In this document: in pieces, positions 1-11,173 of the stretch
Layout: the number at the start of each line of letters is the position of its first letter
How positions within the stretch are numbered: the stretch's first letter is position 1
Assembly: GCF_000410515.1 (NCBI RefSeq)
Contig: NC_021500.1
Location: 4,960,001-5,024,000 of the forward strand
DNA from: Enterobacter sp. R4-368
Lineage (GTDB): Bacteria > Pseudomonadota > Gammaproteobacteria > Enterobacterales > Enterobacteriaceae
Reading direction: 5' to 3'
Length of the DNA: 64,000 nt
Position numbers and translations under genes: made by a program
The notes under the pieces: generated by a model
The model's input: the letters and a program-made list of their open reading frames with translations, nothing else
Database searches by the model: none
Told to the model about the DNA's origin: nothing

Positions 1-2
1 TC

Positions 3-626
3 GAGGCGAGGGTGATTGGTTGTTTACTGGAAAAACAGGTGACGACGCCGGAGCAATACCCGCTCTCCATTAATGGTGTTGTCACTGCCTGTAATCAAAA
101 AACCAACCGTGAACCGGTGATGAACCTTGCTGAACACGAGGTGCAAACGGTGCTGGATGAACTGGTCAAGCGCCATTATCTGCGCACGGTAAGCGGTTTT
201 GGTAACCGGGTGACAAAATATGAGCAGCGTTTTTGTAATTCGGAATTTGGCGATCTCAAACTTAGTTCTGCCGAAGTGGCGCTGATCACTACGCTGTTAC
301 TGCGCGGGCCGCAAACGCCGGGCGAGTTGCGCACCCGCGGCGAACGGATGCATCAGTTCAGCGATATGGCTGAAGTGGAAAATGCGTTAGAACATCTGGC
401 AACGCGTGAAGACGGGCCGTATGTGGTGCGTCTGCCGAGAGAGCCGGGCAAACGCGAAAGCCGCTTTATGCATCTTTTCAGCGGCGATGTGCAGACGCTG
501 GTGGATGTTGTGGAAGCCGTCAGCCCGCCGGATGCGTCTCTGGCAGCGCGTGTCGATGCGCTGGAAGCGGAAGTGGCTGAACTGAAGCAGCGTCTCGATT
601 CGCTGCTCGCACATCTGGGAGATTAA
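3..626 (+). CDS. yceH: YceH family protein (5' end cut by window)
   Basis: The reading frame is open from the first complete codon (GAG at 3) and has no start in the window; in E. coli about ten more residues precede this point, so the gene is truncated by the window edge. The visible 208 codons match the UPF0502/YceH family: two winged-helix-like domains (NREPVMNL and [15 protein letters not shown] in the first half, QTPGELRTR in the second) and a C-terminal coiled-coil-like tail, [20 protein letters not shown]. Molecular function is not established. It ends 2 bp before mviM, so the two are probably co-transcribed. Confidence 0.93.
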   Translation, partial: EARVIGCLLEKQVTTPEQYPLSINGVVTACNQKTNREPVMNLAEHEVQTVLDELVKRHYLRTVSGFGNRVTKYEQRFCNSEFGDLKLSSAEVALITTLLLRGPQTPGELRTRGERMHQFSDMAEVENALEHLATREDGPYVVRLPREPGKRESRFMHLFSGDVQTLVDVVEAVSPPDASLAARVDALEAEVAELKQRLDSLLAHLGD

Positions 627-628
627 CA

Positions 629-1552
629 GTGACAACTTTACGTATCGGTGTGGTAGGGCTTGGCGGCATAGCGCAAAAGGCCTGGTTGCCGGTGTTAGGC
701 GCAGCAACAGACTGGACGCTGGCGGCGGCCTGGTCGCCAACGCGGGAAAAGGCGCTGCGCGTGTGCGAAACCTGGCGCATTCCGTATGCCGACTCGCTGG
801 CTTCCCTGGCGGCACAATGCGATGCGGTTTTTGTCCACACTTCCACGGCTTCACACTATGCGGTCGTCAGTGAGTTGCTCAATCTCGGTGTACACGTTTG
901 TGTGGATAAACCGCTGGCGGAAAACTTACAGGATGCGGAGCGGCTTATTGAGCTGGCCGCACGTAAAAAACTGACGCTGATGGTCGGGTTTAACCGCCGT
1001 TACTCCCCGCTTTACCGCGAGCTAAAACAGCAGATGCCGCAGGCCGCTTCGTTGCGTATGGATAAACACCGTACCGATAGCGTCGGGCCGCATGATTTAC
1101 GCTTCACCCTGCTGGATGACTACCTGCACGTTGTGGATACCGCGCTATGGCTGGCGGGCGGTGCCGCGCAATTAAAAAGCGGTACGCTGCTGACCAATGA
1201 CGACGGCGCTATGATTTATGCCGAGCACCATTTCAGTGTTGAACACCTGCAAATTACCACCAGCATGCATCGCCGGGCGGGCAGCCAGCGGGAATGGGTT
1301 CAGGCGGTGACGGACGGTGGCTTATTCGACATAACCGACATGCGCGAGTGGCGCGAAGAACGCGGGCAGGGCGTTGTCGCCCGTCCGGTGGCGGGCTGGC
1401 AGAGTGTGCTGGAGCAGCGCGGTTTCGCCGGATGCGCCCGCCATTTCATTGAATGCGTGCAAAATCAGACAGTTCCGGAAACCGCAGGTGAGCAAGCGAT
1501 CCTCGCCCAGCGCGTGGTAGACAAGCTCTGGCGCGAGGCGATGAGTGAATAA
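629..1552 (+). CDS. mviM: Gfo/Idh/MocA-family NAD(P)-dependent oxidoreductase MviM
   Basis: A 307-residue predicted cytoplasmic oxidoreductase. The N-terminal Rossmann fold shows the GxGxxA nucleotide-binding motif (GLGGIA, residues 10-15), and the family's conserved lysine-proline step appears as DKP at 93-95. The C-terminal half would form the substrate-binding alpha/beta domain. Substrate is unknown. The GTG start lies directly after the yceH stop, and murJ follows about 100 bp downstream, the usual enterobacterial order. The name mviM comes from an old Salmonella virulence locus and does not describe an activity. Confidence 0.93.
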   Translation: MTTLRIGVVGLGGIAQKAWLPVLGAATDWTLAAAWSPTREKALRVCETWRIPYADSLASLAAQCDAVFVHTSTASHYAVVSELLNLGVHVCVDKPLAENLQDAERLIELAARKKLTLMVGFNRRYSPLYRELKQQMPQAASLRMDKHRTDSVGPHDLRFTLLDDYLHVVDTALWLAGGAAQLKSGTLLTNDDGAMIYAEHHFSVEHLQITTSMHRRAGSQREWVQAVTDGGLFDITDMREWREERGQGVVARPVAGWQSVLEQRGFAGCARHFIECVQNQTVPETAGEQAILAQRVVDKLWREAMSE

Positions 1553-1602
1553 TGCCCGGTAACATCTGGCGATAGTAATTCGCCTTTTTCCCTGTAGACT
1601 AA

Positions 1603-3198
<1,596 letters not shown>

Positions 3199-3239
3199 GT
3201 CTGCTCAGCGAAGTGGAAGCGGGAAAACAGAAAAGCAAA

Positions 3240-3263
3240 TTGCCAGGGAATTATCCCTGGCAA
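3240..3263. terminator. Perfect hairpin between convergent murJ and flgN
   Basis: Ten-base-pair perfect stem TTGCCAGGGA / TCCCTGGCAA with an ATTA loop, placed between the murJ stop and the flgN stop. Read on the minus strand it is followed by ATTTGCTTTTC, so it is a better terminator for flgN than for murJ, though the T-tract is interrupted. Confidence 0.55.
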
Positions 3264-3278
3264 AGAAGACGGGTCTTA

Positions 3279-3701
3279 TTAAATCGAGATTTTCTTTCCG
3301 CCACGGCTGGCGGAAGCGGTATAGCCATTCGCGCCGTACAGGCTCGGTTCCTGATGCGGCTTTAGCAGTTCCAGCGCTTGCTGGTTACGCGCAATTTGTC
3401 CTTCCAGCAGCCATCCATTGTGCTGGTTAAGGTCGCGCAAATGCTGCGTTTTCTGCGTAATGGTTTGCCAGCGATCGGCGATGTCGTCGTTCGCGCTATG
3501 CTGCGCTTTTTGTGCCGAACGACGCTGTTGCTCCAGGTAATCCAGTGTCGCGAGCAATGAGCTTTTTTCTTCCGTGATACGCTGCAGTGCGCTGCTTTGA
3601 ATGTTACCTACGGAAAGCTGTTTTTGCTCAGCATCCATCACGTCTTTAAGAGCGCTCAGGATAACTGTCATTTGATCAAGAATGTCTGACAGTCGATTCA
3701 T
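3279..3701 (-). CDS. flgN: Flagellar export chaperone FlgN
   Basis: A 140-residue cytoplasmic chaperone that binds the hook-filament junction proteins FlgK and FlgL and brings them to the flagellar type III export gate. The helical, Gln/Glu-rich sequence and the conserved C-terminal block (LKPHQEPSLYGANG, ending GGKKISI) identify it. The start is set at MNRLSDILDQM, matching the E. coli start, rather than an upstream in-frame start at 3740. It begins only 4 bp after the flgM stop, so flgM and flgN form one unit; its clients FlgK and FlgL are encoded 9-11 kb away on the other strand. Confidence 0.95.
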   Translation of the reverse strand: MNRLSDILDQMTVILSALKDVMDAEQKQLSVGNIQSSALQRITEEKSSLLATLDYLEQQRRSAQKAQHSANDDIADRWQTITQKTQHLRDLNQHNGWLLEGQIARNQQALELLKPHQEPSLYGANGYTASASRGGKKISI

Positions 3702-3705
3702 ACTG

Positions 3706-3999
3706 TTATTTACTCTGCAAGTAACTCTTCGCTTCATCAATCAGGGCATCAGCGATTTTGCCGGTGTCCATCTTCAGTTCACCATTACGGATCGCGGTTT
3801 TCAGCTGTTCCACGCGTTCCATATTGATGTCATTCGCGCCAGCCTGCATCAGCTTGGTCTGCGCGCCGCTGAGGGTCACGCTGGTGCTGTTTGCCGTAGC
3901 CGCTTTTTCCAGACGCGTTTTCTGCGTTTGGGTCTCGTTAGTTTCGCGCTGTTGAACGGAACTAACCGGTTTTAAAGACGATGTGCGATCAATGCTCAT
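3706..3999 (-). CDS. flgM: Anti-sigma-28 factor FlgM
   Basis: A 97-residue protein that binds and inhibits the flagellar sigma factor FliA until the hook is finished, when FlgM is exported through the hollow flagellum. The N terminus ([15 protein letters not shown]) matches the disordered export region, and the C-terminal half ([28 protein letters not shown]) matches the FliA-binding helices. It sits between flgA and flgN, with its own sigma-28 promoter 60-90 bp upstream, so it is probably expressed from both the class 2 flgA promoter and a class 3 promoter. Confidence 0.97.
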   Translation of the reverse strand: MSIDRTSSLKPVSSVQQRETNETQTQKTRLEKAATANSTSVTLSGAQTKLMQAGANDINMERVEQLKTAIRNGELKMDTGKIADALIDEAKSYLQSK

Positions 4000-4060
4000 A
4001 GTGTTGTCCTCATCGAGGTATCCCGGCGTTTCGGGCCTGATATCTTTAGTCGTTGCTTAA

Positions 4061-4087
4061 TTATCGGCAGGCGACATGAATTCTTTA
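4061..4087 (-). promoter_or_regulatory. Sigma-28 (FliA) promoter of flgMN
   Basis: On the minus strand TAAA, a 15-base spacer and GCCGATAA give an exact match to the FliA consensus. It lies at the 3' end of and just beyond flgA, about 60 bp upstream of the flgM start, as in E. coli and Salmonella. Confidence 0.88.
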
Positions 4088-4093
4088 AAAAGA

Positions 4094-4753
4094 TTATAGG
4101 TTAATCAGAATATTCCCATCAGCGTTCACTGTACCGCTGACAATCTGCCCTGAAGCCATGCGCACACGGGCGTTTTGCGCCACCGCCGCATTGTTCAGTG
4201 CCTGACCTTCGCCGTTCACACTAAAGCCATCGCCCGACGCCACGACCTGTACACGCTGACCCGCTTTAACCCGCCACGCCTGGCGCAACATTGACAGTTG
4301 AATCGCCTGGCCTGGAGTAAGATCGCGCAAACTGACCGCATCCTGCGCCTGGGTAATATCCAGCATCGTTCTCGGCGGCAACTGATCGAGGCGGCCGCGT
4401 TTTAGCGTCACGCTGCCGGGCTGCAACAGGCTGCCACGGGCAACGGACTGCGCTGCCACCACATAGTTACCGGTCGCCTGAACCTCCACCTGCAAATAGC
4501 GCTTAACATCTGCGCAATTCGCCAGCACGTTCAGGTTCCCCCACAGTTTAGCGTTCCCGAGCACGCTCAGCGCTGGCTGCTCGCAACTGGGTAACAGATT
4601 TTGCGGGGTGCGTATATTTACCACTACCTCGTCGCTAAAGCCAGCAAGACGTTGAGCAAAAAATGACGTCAGCTGTGATTGCAAGTTAGCGGCCTGAGCA
4701 AAGGCGCTTAAAAACAGTAAGGTCGCGGCTAAACCGCCTTTCAACGTGTTCAT
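4094..4753 (-). CDS. flgA: Flagellar P-ring assembly chaperone FlgA
   Basis: A periplasmic chaperone needed for FlgI to polymerise into the P ring. The 219-residue product starts with a signal peptide (hydrophobic TLLFLSAFAQA, cleavage expected after AQA near residue 22) and ends with the SAF-type domain (WRVKAGQRVQVVASGDGFSV, ending DGNILINL). The start is set at the ATG preceded by CAGGAG at suitable distance; a longer frame to 4804 lacks this. It is divergent from flgB, so both probably share the FlhDC-dependent control region at 4754-4910. Confidence 0.95.
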   Translation of the reverse strand: MNTLKGGLAATLLFLSAFAQAANLQSQLTSFFAQRLAGFSDEVVVNIRTPQNLLPSCEQPALSVLGNAKLWGNLNVLANCADVKRYLQVEVQATGNYVVAAQSVARGSLLQPGSVTLKRGRLDQLPPRTMLDITQAQDAVSLRDLTPGQAIQLSMLRQAWRVKAGQRVQVVASGDGFSVNGEGQALNNAAVAQNARVRMASGQIVSGTVNADGNILINL

Positions 4754-4910
4754 CGCAGACTCCTGCCTGTTGAGTGGTTGAGGGGATTTTAACCGCATGG
4801 TCAACCTATCAACGCAATAAATAGCGACGCATTTTGCCCTTATTCCAGCGATAAGTTTGTCAGCGGAGATTTAAGCTGTTGGCTAAATAATTGTCATCAG
4901 TGGGGGAGCC
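4754..4910. promoter_or_regulatory. flgA/flgB divergent control region with FlhDC-box-like half site
   Basis: This 157-bp gap must drive flgAMN leftwards and flgBCDEFGHIJ rightwards. AATAAATAGCG at 4816-4826 resembles one arm of the FlhD4C2 box, followed by a CGC-ATTTTGCCC segment that could be the other arm at shortened spacing. The match is partial. Class 2 flagellar promoters usually lack a good -35, and none is clear here. Confidence 0.5.
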
Positions 4911-5327
4911 ATGCTCGATAAACTTGATGCCGCACTTCGTTTCCAGCAAGAAGCGCTGAACCTGAGCGCCCAGCGTCAGGAAATTCTGGCGGCAAACATC
5001 GCCAACGCCGATACCCCGGGGTTTCAGGCGCGCGATATTGATTTCGCCAGCGAATTGAAAAAAGTCATGGAGCGTGGGCGTGCTGAAGGCAGCGGCGTTG
5101 CGTTGACCATGACCTCTTCGCGCCATATCCCGGCGCAGGCGATGAGCGGACCGTCTACCGATTTGCTGTACCGCATTCCTGATCAGCCTTCGCTGGATGG
5201 CAACACCGTGGATATGGATCGTGAACGTACGCAGTTCGCTGACAACAGCGTTAAATACCAGACCGGCTTGACCGTGCTGGGTGGGCAGATCAAAAGCATG
5301 ATGAGTGTTCTGCAACAGGGGAACTAA
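4911..5327 (+). CDS. flgB: Flagellar proximal rod protein FlgB
   Basis: A 138-residue rod subunit at the base of the flagellar axial structure, exported by the flagellar type III apparatus without a cleaved signal. The N-terminal rod motif, [18 protein letters not shown], is the hallmark of the axial family, and the C terminus carries the amphipathic helix that pairs with it in the coiled coil. GGGGGAG precedes the ATG. First gene of the flgBCDEFGHIJ operon; flgC begins 4 bp after the stop. Confidence 0.97.
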   Translation: MLDKLDAALRFQQEALNLSAQRQEILAANIANADTPGFQARDIDFASELKKVMERGRAEGSGVALTMTSSRHIPAQAMSGPSTDLLYRIPDQPSLDGNTVDMDRERTQFADNSVKYQTGLTVLGGQIKSMMSVLQQGN

Positions 5328-5331
5328 TTAA

Positions 5332-5736
5332 ATGGCATTACTGAATATCTTTGATGTCGCAGGCTCCGCGCTGACCGCGCAGTCCAAACGTTTGAACGTG
5401 GCCGCCAGTAACATGGCGAACGCCGACAGCGTGACCGGGCCCGATGGTCAGCCGTATCGCGCTAAGCAGGTTGTGTTCCAGGTGGACGCTGCGCCCGGGC
5501 AAGCGACCGGCGGTGTAAAAGTTGCTGATGTGATTGAAAGCCAGGCACCGGACAAACTGGTTTACGAACCAGGTAACCCGCTGGCTGATGCGAATGGCTA
5601 CGTCAAAATGCCCAATGTTGATGTGGTCGGCGAAATGGTGAACACCATGTCTGCGTCCCGCAGCTACCAGGCGAACGTTGAAGTGCTTAATACCGTTAAG
5701 AGCATGATGCTCAAAACCCTCACGCTCGGACAGTAA
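5332..5736 (+). CDS. flgC: Flagellar proximal rod protein FlgC
   Basis: A 134-residue rod subunit. The N terminus contains the rod-family signature [15 protein letters not shown], and the C terminus carries the partner helix ([21 protein letters not shown]). It assembles with FlgB, FlgF, FlgG and FliE into the drive shaft crossing the periplasm. Length and order are standard for enterobacteria. Confidence 0.97.
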   Translation: MALLNIFDVAGSALTAQSKRLNVAASNMANADSVTGPDGQPYRAKQVVFQVDAAPGQATGGVKVADVIESQAPDKLVYEPGNPLADANGYVKMPNVDVVGEMVNTMSASRSYQANVEVLNTVKSMMLKTLTLGQ

Positions 5737-5747
5737 AGGAGACGCGC

Positions 5748-6428
5748 ATGTCTATCGCCGTAAGAGTGGATGACCCGACAAATAACGGTGTCTCCTCGAC
5801 CAGTAACAACACCAGCGCAACCGGAACAAACAGTGCATCCGACCTGCAAGGCAGCTTTTTAACGCTGCTGGTCGCGCAACTGAAAAACCAGGACCCGACT
5901 AACCCGCTGCAGAACAACGAACTGACCACTCAGCTGGCGCAAATCAGCACCGTGAGCGGGATTGAAAAACTGAACACCACCCTCGGTTCGATTTCCGGAC
6001 AGATCGACAACAGCCAGTCGCTGCAGGCGACAAACCTGATTGGCCATGGCGTGATGATCCCGGGACAGACCGTTCTGGTGGGCAAAGAAACCTCAACGCC
6101 GTTTGGCGTGGAACTGACGCAAGCCGCCGATAAAGTGACCGCTACCGTGACCAGTAAAGACGGTACCGTGGTGCGCACTATTGATATTGGCTCGCTGACT
6201 GCCGGTGTCCACACCTTCAGTTGGGACGGAAAGATGACGGATGGAACAGCGGCACCCGATGGCTCTTATAAAGTCTCTATCGCCGCCAGCTCTGGCGCAA
6301 CACAGCTGGTTGCCCAGCCGCTGCAGTTTGCTCTGGTGCAAGGTGTTACCCGCGGCAGCAACGGTAGCACACTGGATTTAGGTACTTACGGTACCACCAC
6401 ACTCGACGAAGTACGGCAGATTATCTAA
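5748..6428 (+). CDS. flgD: Flagellar hook-capping protein FlgD
   Basis: A 226-residue scaffold at the tip of the growing hook that guides FlgE polymerisation and is absent from the finished flagellum. The conserved N-terminal export and assembly segment LQGSFLTLLVAQLKNQDP is followed by a Ser/Thr-rich linker and the FlgD tudor/Ig-like core (HTFSWDGKMTDGTAAPDGSY). AAGGAGA precedes the ATG. It is a few residues shorter than the E. coli protein. Confidence 0.96.
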   Translation: MSIAVRVDDPTNNGVSSTSNNTSATGTNSASDLQGSFLTLLVAQLKNQDPTNPLQNNELTTQLAQISTVSGIEKLNTTLGSISGQIDNSQSLQATNLIGHGVMIPGQTVLVGKETSTPFGVELTQAADKVTATVTSKDGTVVRTIDIGSLTAGVHTFSWDGKMTDGTAAPDGSYKVSIAASSGATQLVAQPLQFALVQGVTRGSNGSTLDLGTYGTTTLDEVRQII

Positions 6429-6454
6429 GCCAAAACACTTATCAGGAGTAAGTC

Positions 6455-7732
6455 ATGGCCTTTTCACAAGCGGTCAGCGGCCTAGATGCTGCGGCCACCA
6501 ACCTCGATGTCATTGGTAACAACATTGCCAACTCCGCCACCTATGGCTTTAAATCCGGCTCTGCGTCCTTCGCCGATATGTTTGCCGGTTCTAAAGTGGG
6601 TCTGGGCGTAAAAGTTGCCGGTATCACTCAGGACTTTACCGACGGGACAACGACCAACACCGGTCGCGGTCTGGACGTTGCGATTAGCCAGAATGGTTTC
6701 TTCCGCATGGTAGATACCAACGGTTCTGTTTATTACAGCCGTAACGGCCAGTTCAAGCTGGACGAGAACCGCAACCTGGTCAACATGCAGGGTATGCAAC
6801 TGACGGGTTATCCGGTTGCGGGTACCCCGCCGGTAGTACAGACCGGTGCCAACCCGACGACCATTAACATCCCAACGACCGTGATGTCGGCGCGTGCCAC
6901 CACCACGGCGACGATGCCGATGAACCTGAACTCGACGGCGACCATTCCGACGACGACACCGTTCGATCCGACTAACTCGGATACCTACAACAAAAAAACC
7001 ACGGTAACGTCTTACGACAGCCTGGGTAACGAACATGCGGTTGACTGCTATTTCGTTAAAACCGCCGCTAACACCTGGGATGTCTACACCAAAGACTCCA
7101 GCATTTCCGGCTCTTCTTATGAAAAAGCCGCGCAGATGTCGTTCAGCTCCAACGGTACGCTCACTTCCGTGACTAACTACACCGAAGTGCTGCCGGCCAC
7201 TACGCCGCGTACCTGGAACCTGAACGCCGCGCCGAACGCACAGCCGCAAATCAATATCGCGCTGGCCAGCCTCAATGGTTCTGCTGCCAGCACTTACTCG
7301 CTGAGCTTCCTGAACTCCATGCAGCAGAACACTGGCAGCAGCGGCGCCGCCTCTGTTGATCAGGATGGTTACCCGCCAGGATCGCTGGTGAGCTACGCCA
7401 TCAACGATGACGGCACCGTGGTGGGCAGCTACTCCAACGAGAAAACTCAGGTACTGGGTCAGATCGTGCTGGCGAACTTTGCTAACAACGAAGGCCTGAA
7501 ATCCGAAGGGGATAACGTCTGGTCTGCGACCACCGCTTCCGGCGTTGCTATCGTGGGTACAGCGGGTTCCGGCAACTTCGGTAAGCTGACCAACGGCGCA
7601 CTGGAAGCCTCAAACGTGAATCTGAGTAAAGAACTGGTGAACATGATTGTCGCGCAGCGTAACTATCAGTCGAACGCGCAGACCATCAAAACCCAGGATC
7701 AGATCCTTAACACGCTGGTTAACCTGCGTTAA
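6455..7732 (+). CDS. flgE: Flagellar hook protein FlgE
   Basis: The major subunit of the universal-joint hook. The termini are typical: MAFSQAVSGLDAAATNLDVI with NNIANSATYGFKSG at the N terminus and ELVNMIVAQRNYQSNAQT near the C terminus, which form the inner D0 coiled coil. At 425 residues it is about 20 longer than E. coli FlgE, the excess lying in the surface-exposed middle, which includes a Thr/Ala-rich run around residues 145-170. Such variation is common in this solvent-exposed domain. Good RBS (AGGAGTAAGTC) before the ATG. Confidence 0.96.
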   Translation: MAFSQAVSGLDAAATNLDVIGNNIANSATYGFKSGSASFADMFAGSKVGLGVKVAGITQDFTDGTTTNTGRGLDVAISQNGFFRMVDTNGSVYYSRNGQFKLDENRNLVNMQGMQLTGYPVAGTPPVVQTGANPTTINIPTTVMSARATTTATMPMNLNSTATIPTTTPFDPTNSDTYNKKTTVTSYDSLGNEHAVDCYFVKTAANTWDVYTKDSSISGSSYEKAAQMSFSSNGTLTSVTNYTEVLPATTPRTWNLNAAPNAQPQINIALASLNGSAASTYSLSFLNSMQQNTGSSGAASVDQDGYPPGSLVSYAINDDGTVVGSYSNEKTQVLGQIVLANFANNEGLKSEGDNVWSATTASGVAIVGTAGSGNFGKLTNGALEASNVNLSKELVNMIVAQRNYQSNAQTIKTQDQILNTLVNLR

Positions 7733-7752
7733 TCGTCTGACGGGATGGCTTA

Positions 7753-8508
7753 ATGGATCACGCAATATACACCGCGATGGGCGCCGCCAGCCAGACGCTG
7801 AATCAGCAGGCTGTCACCGCCAGCAACCTCGCGAATGCGTCCACGCCAGGCTTTCGCGCGCAGCTCAATGCGCTGCGCGCGGTACCGGTAGAAGGGCTTT
7901 CACTGCCTACCCGTACGCTGGTAGTGGCTTCTACGCCTGGCGCCGATATGACGCCAGGGCAACTTGACTATACCTCGCGTCCGCTGGACGTGGCGTTGCA
8001 GCAGGACGGTTGGCTGGCAGTACAGACGGCGGACGGCTCTGAAGGGTATACCCGTAACGGTAATATCCAGGTGAGTTCAACCGGCCAGTTGACCATTCAG
8101 GGGCATCCGGTGATTGGCGACGGCGGCCCGATTTCGGTACCGGAAGGTTCGCAAATTAGTATCGCGGCTGACGGTACGATTTCATCGCTGAACCCTGGCG
8201 ATCCGGCGAATACTATCGCGCCGGTCGGCAAGCTGAAGCTGGTGAAAGCGAACGCGCAGGAAGTGGTGCGCGGTGATGACGGGCTGTTCCGTCTGAGCCA
8301 GAACGCACAAGCGACCCGTGGTACGACATTGCAGGACGACCCGTCTATTCGCGTGATGTCAGGTGTGCTGGAGGGCAGTAACGTCAAGCCGGTTGCCGCA
8401 ATGACCGACATGATCGCCAGCGCCCGTCGTTTCGAGATGCAGATGAAAATTATCAGCAGCGTCGACGATAACGCCCAGCGCGCCAACCAATTGCTGTCAA
8501 TGGGCTAA
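7753..8508 (+). CDS. flgF: Flagellar proximal rod protein FlgF
   Basis: A 251-residue rod protein. It opens with MDHAIYTAMGAASQTLNQQA and SNLANASTPGFRAQ, the axial-protein motif, and shares the central FlgF/G/E-type beta domain (YTRNGNIQVSSTGQLTIQG). It caps the FlgB-FlgC proximal rod and is the platform for distal rod FlgG. It begins 20 bp after flgE and 16 bp before flgG. Confidence 0.96.
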   Translation: MDHAIYTAMGAASQTLNQQAVTASNLANASTPGFRAQLNALRAVPVEGLSLPTRTLVVASTPGADMTPGQLDYTSRPLDVALQQDGWLAVQTADGSEGYTRNGNIQVSSTGQLTIQGHPVIGDGGPISVPEGSQISIAADGTISSLNPGDPANTIAPVGKLKLVKANAQEVVRGDDGLFRLSQNAQATRGTTLQDDPSIRVMSGVLEGSNVKPVAAMTDMIASARRFEMQMKIISSVDDNAQRANQLLSMG

Positions 8509-8512
8509 TTAA

Positions 8513-9307
<795 letters not shown>

Positions 9308-9364
9308 GGCGTTATCCGGTGCGGTAACTGCCGCACCGGAACCCTGATTTTGAAGATGAATGCA

Positions 9365-10063
9365 ATGCAAAAATACGCCGTGCGCAGCTATCCGATTATG
9401 GCTTTAGTGGCATTAACCCTGACGGGATGTGCCTGGGTTCCATCAACGCCGTTGGTTCAGGGGGCGACCACCGCTCAACCGGTTCCGGGACCGGTGCCGA
9501 TGGTAAATGGATCGATTTATCAGACTGCGCAGCCGATAAACTACGGCTATCAGCCACTGTTTGAAGACCGCCGTCCGCGTAACGTGGGCGATACATTGAC
9601 GATCGTACTGCAAGAGAACGTCAGTGCCAGTAAGAGCTCGTCGGCAAATGCCAGCCGTGACAGCAAGGCCAGTTTCGGCATGGATACCACGCCGCGCTAC
9701 CTGGAAGGTCTGTTTGGTAATGCCCGCGCCGATCTCTCTGCTTCCGGCGGTAATACCTTTAACGGCAAAGGTGGCGCCAATGCCAGCAATACCTTTAGCG
9801 GCACGCTGACCGTGACGGTCGATCAGGTGCTGATCAATGGCAATTTACATGTGGTGGGTGAAAAACAGATAGCCATCAACCAGGGCACTGAATTCATCCG
9901 CTTCTCGGGTGTCGTGAACCCACGCACCATCAGCGGCAGCAACACGGTTCCGTCCACACAGGTGGCGGACGCGCGCATCGAGTATGTCGGCAACGGCTAT
10001 ATCAACGAAGCGCAGAACATGGGCTGGCTGCAACGTTTCTTCCTCAACTTATCGCCGATGTAA
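9365..10063 (+). CDS. flgH: Flagellar L-ring lipoprotein FlgH
   Basis: An outer-membrane lipoprotein forming the L ring that lets the rod pass through the outer membrane. The signal peptide ends in a lipobox, LTLTGC, with Cys about residue 20 as the lipidation site. The rest matches the family closely ([19 protein letters not shown]; ending [13 protein letters not shown]). The start is uncertain: ATG at 9365 gives the E. coli-like length of 232, but ATG at 9356 or TTG at 9350 are possible; no strong RBS decides. Confidence 0.95.
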   Translation: MQKYAVRSYPIMALVALTLTGCAWVPSTPLVQGATTAQPVPGPVPMVNGSIYQTAQPINYGYQPLFEDRRPRNVGDTLTIVLQENVSASKSSSANASRDSKASFGMDTTPRYLEGLFGNARADLSASGGNTFNGKGGANASNTFSGTLTVTVDQVLINGNLHVVGEKQIAINQGTEFIRFSGVVNPRTISGSNTVPSTQVADARIEYVGNGYINEAQNMGWLQRFFLNLSPM

Positions 10064-10075
10064 CCGGGGTGAATT

Positions 10076-11173
10076 ATGTTTAAGTATTTGACTGGTATCG
10101 TGTTAGCGCTGGTGGCGACCTTCGCCCAGGCTGACCGTATCCGGGATCTCACCAGTGTACAGGGCGTACGTGAAAACTCCTTAATTGGTTATGGCCTGGT
10201 CGTGGGGCTCGATGGTACAGGTGACCAGACGACCCAGACGCCATTTACCACCCAAACCTTAAACAACATGTTGTCGCAGATGGGGATCACGGTTCCTGCC
10301 GGCACCAACATGCAGCTGAAAAACGTGGCGGCGGTGATGGTCACCGCCCAGTTCCCGGCGTTTGCACGCCAGGGACAGACCATTGATGTCGTGGTCTCCT
10401 CAATGGGTAACGCAAAAAGCCTGCGCGGCGGTACGCTGCTGATGACGCCGCTGAAGGGCGTTGACAGCCAGGTTTATGCGCTGGCGCAGGGTAACATTCT
10501 GGTCGGCGGTGCAGGTGCTTCCGCAGGTGGCAGCAGTGTGCAGGTCAACCAGCTTAACGGCGGGCGTATTACTAACGGTGCGGTCATCGAACGTGAACTG
10601 CCGACCCAGTTTGGCGCAGGTAACACCATTAACCTGCAGCTGAACCAGGAAGATTTCAGCATGGCGCAGCAAATTGCCGACACCATCAACCGTAACCGTG
10701 GTTACGGCAGCGCGACCGCGCTGGATGCGCGTACCGTGCAGATCCGCGTTTCTAACGGCGGCAGCTCGCAAGTCCGTTTGCTGGCAGACATCCAGAATAT
10801 GGAAGTCGGCGTTACGCAGCAGGACGCGAAAGTCATTATTAACTCCCGTACCGGCTCGGTGGTGATGAACCGCGAAGTAGCGCTGGATAACTGTGCTGTC
10901 GCGCAGGGCAACCTCTCGGTAACGGTCAATCAGCAGGCCAACGTGAGCCAGCCGAATACGCCATTTGGCGGCGGTCAGACGGTGGTGACACCGCAAACAC
11001 AAATTGATATGCGCCAGAGTGGCGGTTCGCTGCAAAGCGTCCGTTCCAGCGCCAACCTGAACAGCGTGGTCCGTGCGCTTAACGCGCTCGGTGCTTCCCC
11101 GATGGAGCTGATGTCCATCCTTCAGGCGATGCAAAGCGCAGGCTGCCTGCGTGCGAAACTGGAGATCATCTAA
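10076..11173 (+). CDS. flgI: Flagellar P-ring protein FlgI
   Basis: A 365-residue periplasmic protein that polymerises around the rod in the peptidoglycan layer, assisted by FlgA. The signal peptide ([15 protein letters not shown]) is cleaved before [19 protein letters not shown], the strongly conserved mature N terminus. The C terminus ([25 protein letters not shown]) is also typical. Its stop overlaps the flgJ start by one base (TAATG), implying translational coupling. Confidence 0.97.
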   Translation: MFKYLTGIVLALVATFAQADRIRDLTSVQGVRENSLIGYGLVVGLDGTGDQTTQTPFTTQTLNNMLSQMGITVPAGTNMQLKNVAAVMVTAQFPAFARQGQTIDVVVSSMGNAKSLRGGTLLMTPLKGVDSQVYALAQGNILVGGAGASAGGSSVQVNQLNGGRITNGAVIERELPTQFGAGNTINLQLNQEDFSMAQQIADTINRNRGYGSATALDARTVQIRVSNGGSSQVRLLADIQNMEVGVTQQDAKVIINSRTGSVVMNREVALDNCAVAQGNLSVTVNQQANVSQPNTPFGGGQTVVTPQTQIDMRQSGGSLQSVRSSANLNSVVRALNALGASPMELMSILQAMQSAGCLRAKLEII

